Part shown: piece after piece, positions 61,956 through 64,000 of the stretch | Layout of the letters: every line of letters starts with the position of its first letter | How positions within the stretch are numbered: position 1 is the stretch's first letter | Source: Candidatus Methanogaster sp. | GTDB taxonomy: Archaea > Halobacteriota > Methanosarcinia > Methanosarcinales > Methanogasteraceae | Length of the DNA stretch: 64,000 nt | Direction of reading: 5' to 3' | Assembly (NCBI GenBank): GCA_003194445.1 | Contig: PQXF01000007.1 | Coordinates: 1-64,000 of the forward strand | Program-made: the position numbers and the translations under genes | Notes under the pieces: generated by a model | What the model saw: the letters and a program-made list of their open reading frames with translations, nothing else | The model's database searches: none | What the model was told of the DNA's origin: nothing

Positions 61956-63665
61956 ATGAGTATGAAGATACATGGCTGGACCGGAAACATTGCAACGATC
62001 GATCTTGATTGCGGGACGGTCAGGCAGGATAAACTCTCGCAAGAGGTTGCAAGAGACTTTCTTGGCGGAAGAGGGCTTGGCGCAGCCATCCTGTGCGAAA
62101 CAACAGACCCGAAAGCAGACGCGTTCGACGCCCCGCTCATACTCGCAGTGGGTCCGCTCACCGGCATCGCACCGATGTCAGGGCGGCATTCGTTTGTCAC
62201 GAAATCACCGCTCACCGGAACTATCGTCGACTCGAGCGGTGGCGGCTGGTTCGGGAGTGAATTAAAACGCGCAAGGGTCGACGCGGTAGTCATAAACGGG
62301 CAGTCAGAGACCCCGGTGTATATCAGTATCAATGATCACGACGTGCGCATCGAGGATGCATCCGATCTCTGGGGATTGAACGTACGCGAGACTACGAAGC
62401 GACTGGAAGCGCATGGCAAAGTGGCATGCATCGGGCGGGCGGGCGAGAAGTGCGTCCGGTTCGCAAACATCATGAACGACTACGTCCATGCATGTGGACG
62501 CGGCGGTATCGGCGCTGTGATGGGACATGCGAGATTAAAGGCGATCGTGGTGCACGGAAGCACCAAACCAAGCATTGCAGATGAAGTAGGATTTGAAGAA
62601 GTGAACAAGGAGATCTCACGGCTGCTACGTGCAAGCCCTCCACTAAAAAGCCTTTCAACGTACGGGACGCCGTCGCTTGTAAGCCTGATCAATTATCTCG
62701 GATTGATGCCGACTAAGAATTTCAGAGACGTCCGGTTCGATGTCGAGTCGATATCTGGCGATTACATCGAGGAGAACTACGAACTGAAGCGACGTTCCTG
62801 CTACAAATGTTCTGTTGCATGTAAACACATGACAAAGAAAGATATCGAGATTCCCGAGTACGAAACGATCGCTATGTTTGGTCCTGATTGTGATAACGAT
62901 GATTTTGATAAAATCGTGGATGCAAACCGGGTGTGCAACGATTACGGGATGGACACGATCTCGTGTGGCTCAACCATCGCCTGCCATCAGGAACTGCGCG
63001 GAAAGACGCACGGATTACCGGAACTGGCATCCATGATCGGGGAGCGGGAAGGGGTCGGCGATGAATTGAGTACGGGATCGAGAGAGTATGCGGACGCGGT
63101 GGGCGCAGGTGACGTAAGCATGTCTTCGAAAGGGATGGAGATACCAGGATACGACCCACGCGGCGCACTCGGGCAGTCGCTTGCGTATGCAACCTCAAAT
63201 CGCGGCGCATGTCACATGCGGGCGTATATGATTGCGCCGGAGATCATCGGCAAGCCGAAACTGATCGACCGGCACACCTTTGCAGGAAAGGCAGGGCTGC
63301 TAAGCATCTTCCAGAACCTCTCGGCTGCGATGGATTCGCTCACAGTCTGCCGGTTCTCATCCTTCGCACTCTCAGCGGAAGAGTATTCGAGCATCCTGAG
63401 TGTGGTCACGGGAATGCGGTACACCTCAGAAGATCTGCTGCGGGTGGGCGAGCGGATATGGAACCTCGAGCGGATATTTAACCTGCGTGCAGGGTTCACA
63501 CATGCGGACGATACGCTTCCCAAGCGTTTCTTCGGAGATGGCGGCATCGACCGCGGTGAATTCGAAGATGCGCTCTATGAGTACTACCGCTTTCGCGGAT
63601 GGGGGCATGATGGTGTGCCTGCCGGGTGGAAACTCGAGGAACTCGGTTTACAACCGGATTGGTAG
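61956..63665 (+). CDS. Second aldehyde:ferredoxin oxidoreductase family protein
   Basis: WTGNIATIDLDCGTVRQDKLSQEVARDFLGGRGLGAAIL; CIGRAGEKCVRFANIMND; GRGGIGAVMGHARLKAIVV; CYKCSVACKH. Confidence 0.92.
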   Translation: MSMKIHGWTGNIATIDLDCGTVRQDKLSQEVARDFLGGRGLGAAILCETTDPKADAFDAPLILAVGPLTGIAPMSGRHSFVTKSPLTGTIVDSSGGGWFGSELKRARVDAVVINGQSETPVYISINDHDVRIEDASDLWGLNVRETTKRLEAHGKVACIGRAGEKCVRFANIMNDYVHACGRGGIGAVMGHARLKAIVVHGSTKPSIADEVGFEEVNKEISRLLRASPPLKSLSTYGTPSLVSLINYLGLMPTKNFRDVRFDVESISGDYIEENYELKRRSCYKCSVACKHMTKKDIEIPEYETIAMFGPDCDNDDFDKIVDANRVCNDYGMDTISCGSTIACHQELRGKTHGLPELASMIGEREGVGDELSTGSREYADAVGAGDVSMSSKGMEIPGYDPRGALGQSLAYATSNRGACHMRAYMIAPEIIGKPKLIDRHTFAGKAGLLSIFQNLSAAMDSLTVCRFSSFALSAEEYSSILSVVTGMRYTSEDLLRVGERIWNLERIFNLRAGFTHADDTLPKRFFGDGGIDRGEFEDALYEYYRFRGWGHDGVPAGWKLEELGLQPDW

Positions 63666-63719
63666 CCCTCGACCAATCGAAAAGCTTTTAGGGGGGAGGT
63701 CGGTCAGAAGATATGTGGG

Positions 63720-63959
63720 ATGACGAATGTAGATATGAGAAGATGTAATAAAGCGAAACCCGTGGTATACACGGGCATCGTTGCCGTATGTGTGATTGTT
63801 AGTGTTGCCACGTTTACAGGATGCATCGGGGAAGAAACCGCCACAACCGGAGTATCAGCAACTCCAACACCAACCGCGTTTCTAAAAACCGATCCGGACA
63901 ATGCAACGATAGATAAAACGCCATGGATGAAGATCATCTTTCAGGACATTTTCTTTTAG
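63720..63959 (+). CDS. Small putative lipoprotein
   Basis: Hydrophobic segment followed by lipobox-like TFTGCIGEE and Thr/Pro-rich linker; ends at 63959, may be truncated. Confidence 0.45.
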   Translation: MTNVDMRRCNKAKPVVYTGIVAVCVIVSVATFTGCIGEETATTGVSATPTPTAFLKTDPDNATIDKTPWMKIIFQDIFF

Positions 63960-64000
63960 TTTCAACTATAAAACGCTTTGGTACACGTGCTATGGTGGCG

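Noticed and set aside
1-64000. tRNA, rRNA and CRISPR arrays
   Set aside because: None recognised by eye; a tRNAscan-SE/Infernal run would be needed to exclude small RNA genes.

Overview
The window is archaeal, probably a methanogen/ANME-lineage euryarchaeote. Housekeeping genes recognised from their translations: RNase P component 3, Csl4, an MfnD-like ATP-grasp ligase, archaeal-type ProS, aIF5A next to agmatinase, a FlaK/EppA-type prepilin peptidase, CobN plus a ChlI/D-type chelatase, and two aldehyde:ferredoxin oxidoreductases. Accessory zones lie between them. (1) About 0-14 kb is a minus-strand defence island: a type I R-M set (hsdM...hsdS...hsdR) interrupted by a TIR protein, an AlbA_2 protein, a Hachiman-like nuclease/helicase pair start-stop coupled to hsdS, a HicA/HicB-like pair and a VapBC pair. 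hsdR is cut by an IS at the left edge, vapC is frameshifted within an AG-repeat, and the island abuts a 5'-truncated rnhB (RNase HII). (2) About 17.2-25.2 kb is an overlapping minus-strand array of duplicated secreted-protein genes: four paralogues of an Ig-like exported protein alternating with three PA14-PKD-dockerin modules. The N-terminal signal sequences of all three dockerin modules are out of frame. (3) 25.5-27.2 kb holds an IS whose ends I could define (25-bp imperfect IRs, 9-bp TSD) with a doubly frameshifted transposase. (4) About 42-53 kb is a BtuFCD-like importer plus cobN/chlID locus with two degraded extra copies of the cobN 3' end. No rRNA, tRNA or CRISPR array was recognised. 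All family calls come from reading translations, not from database searches.
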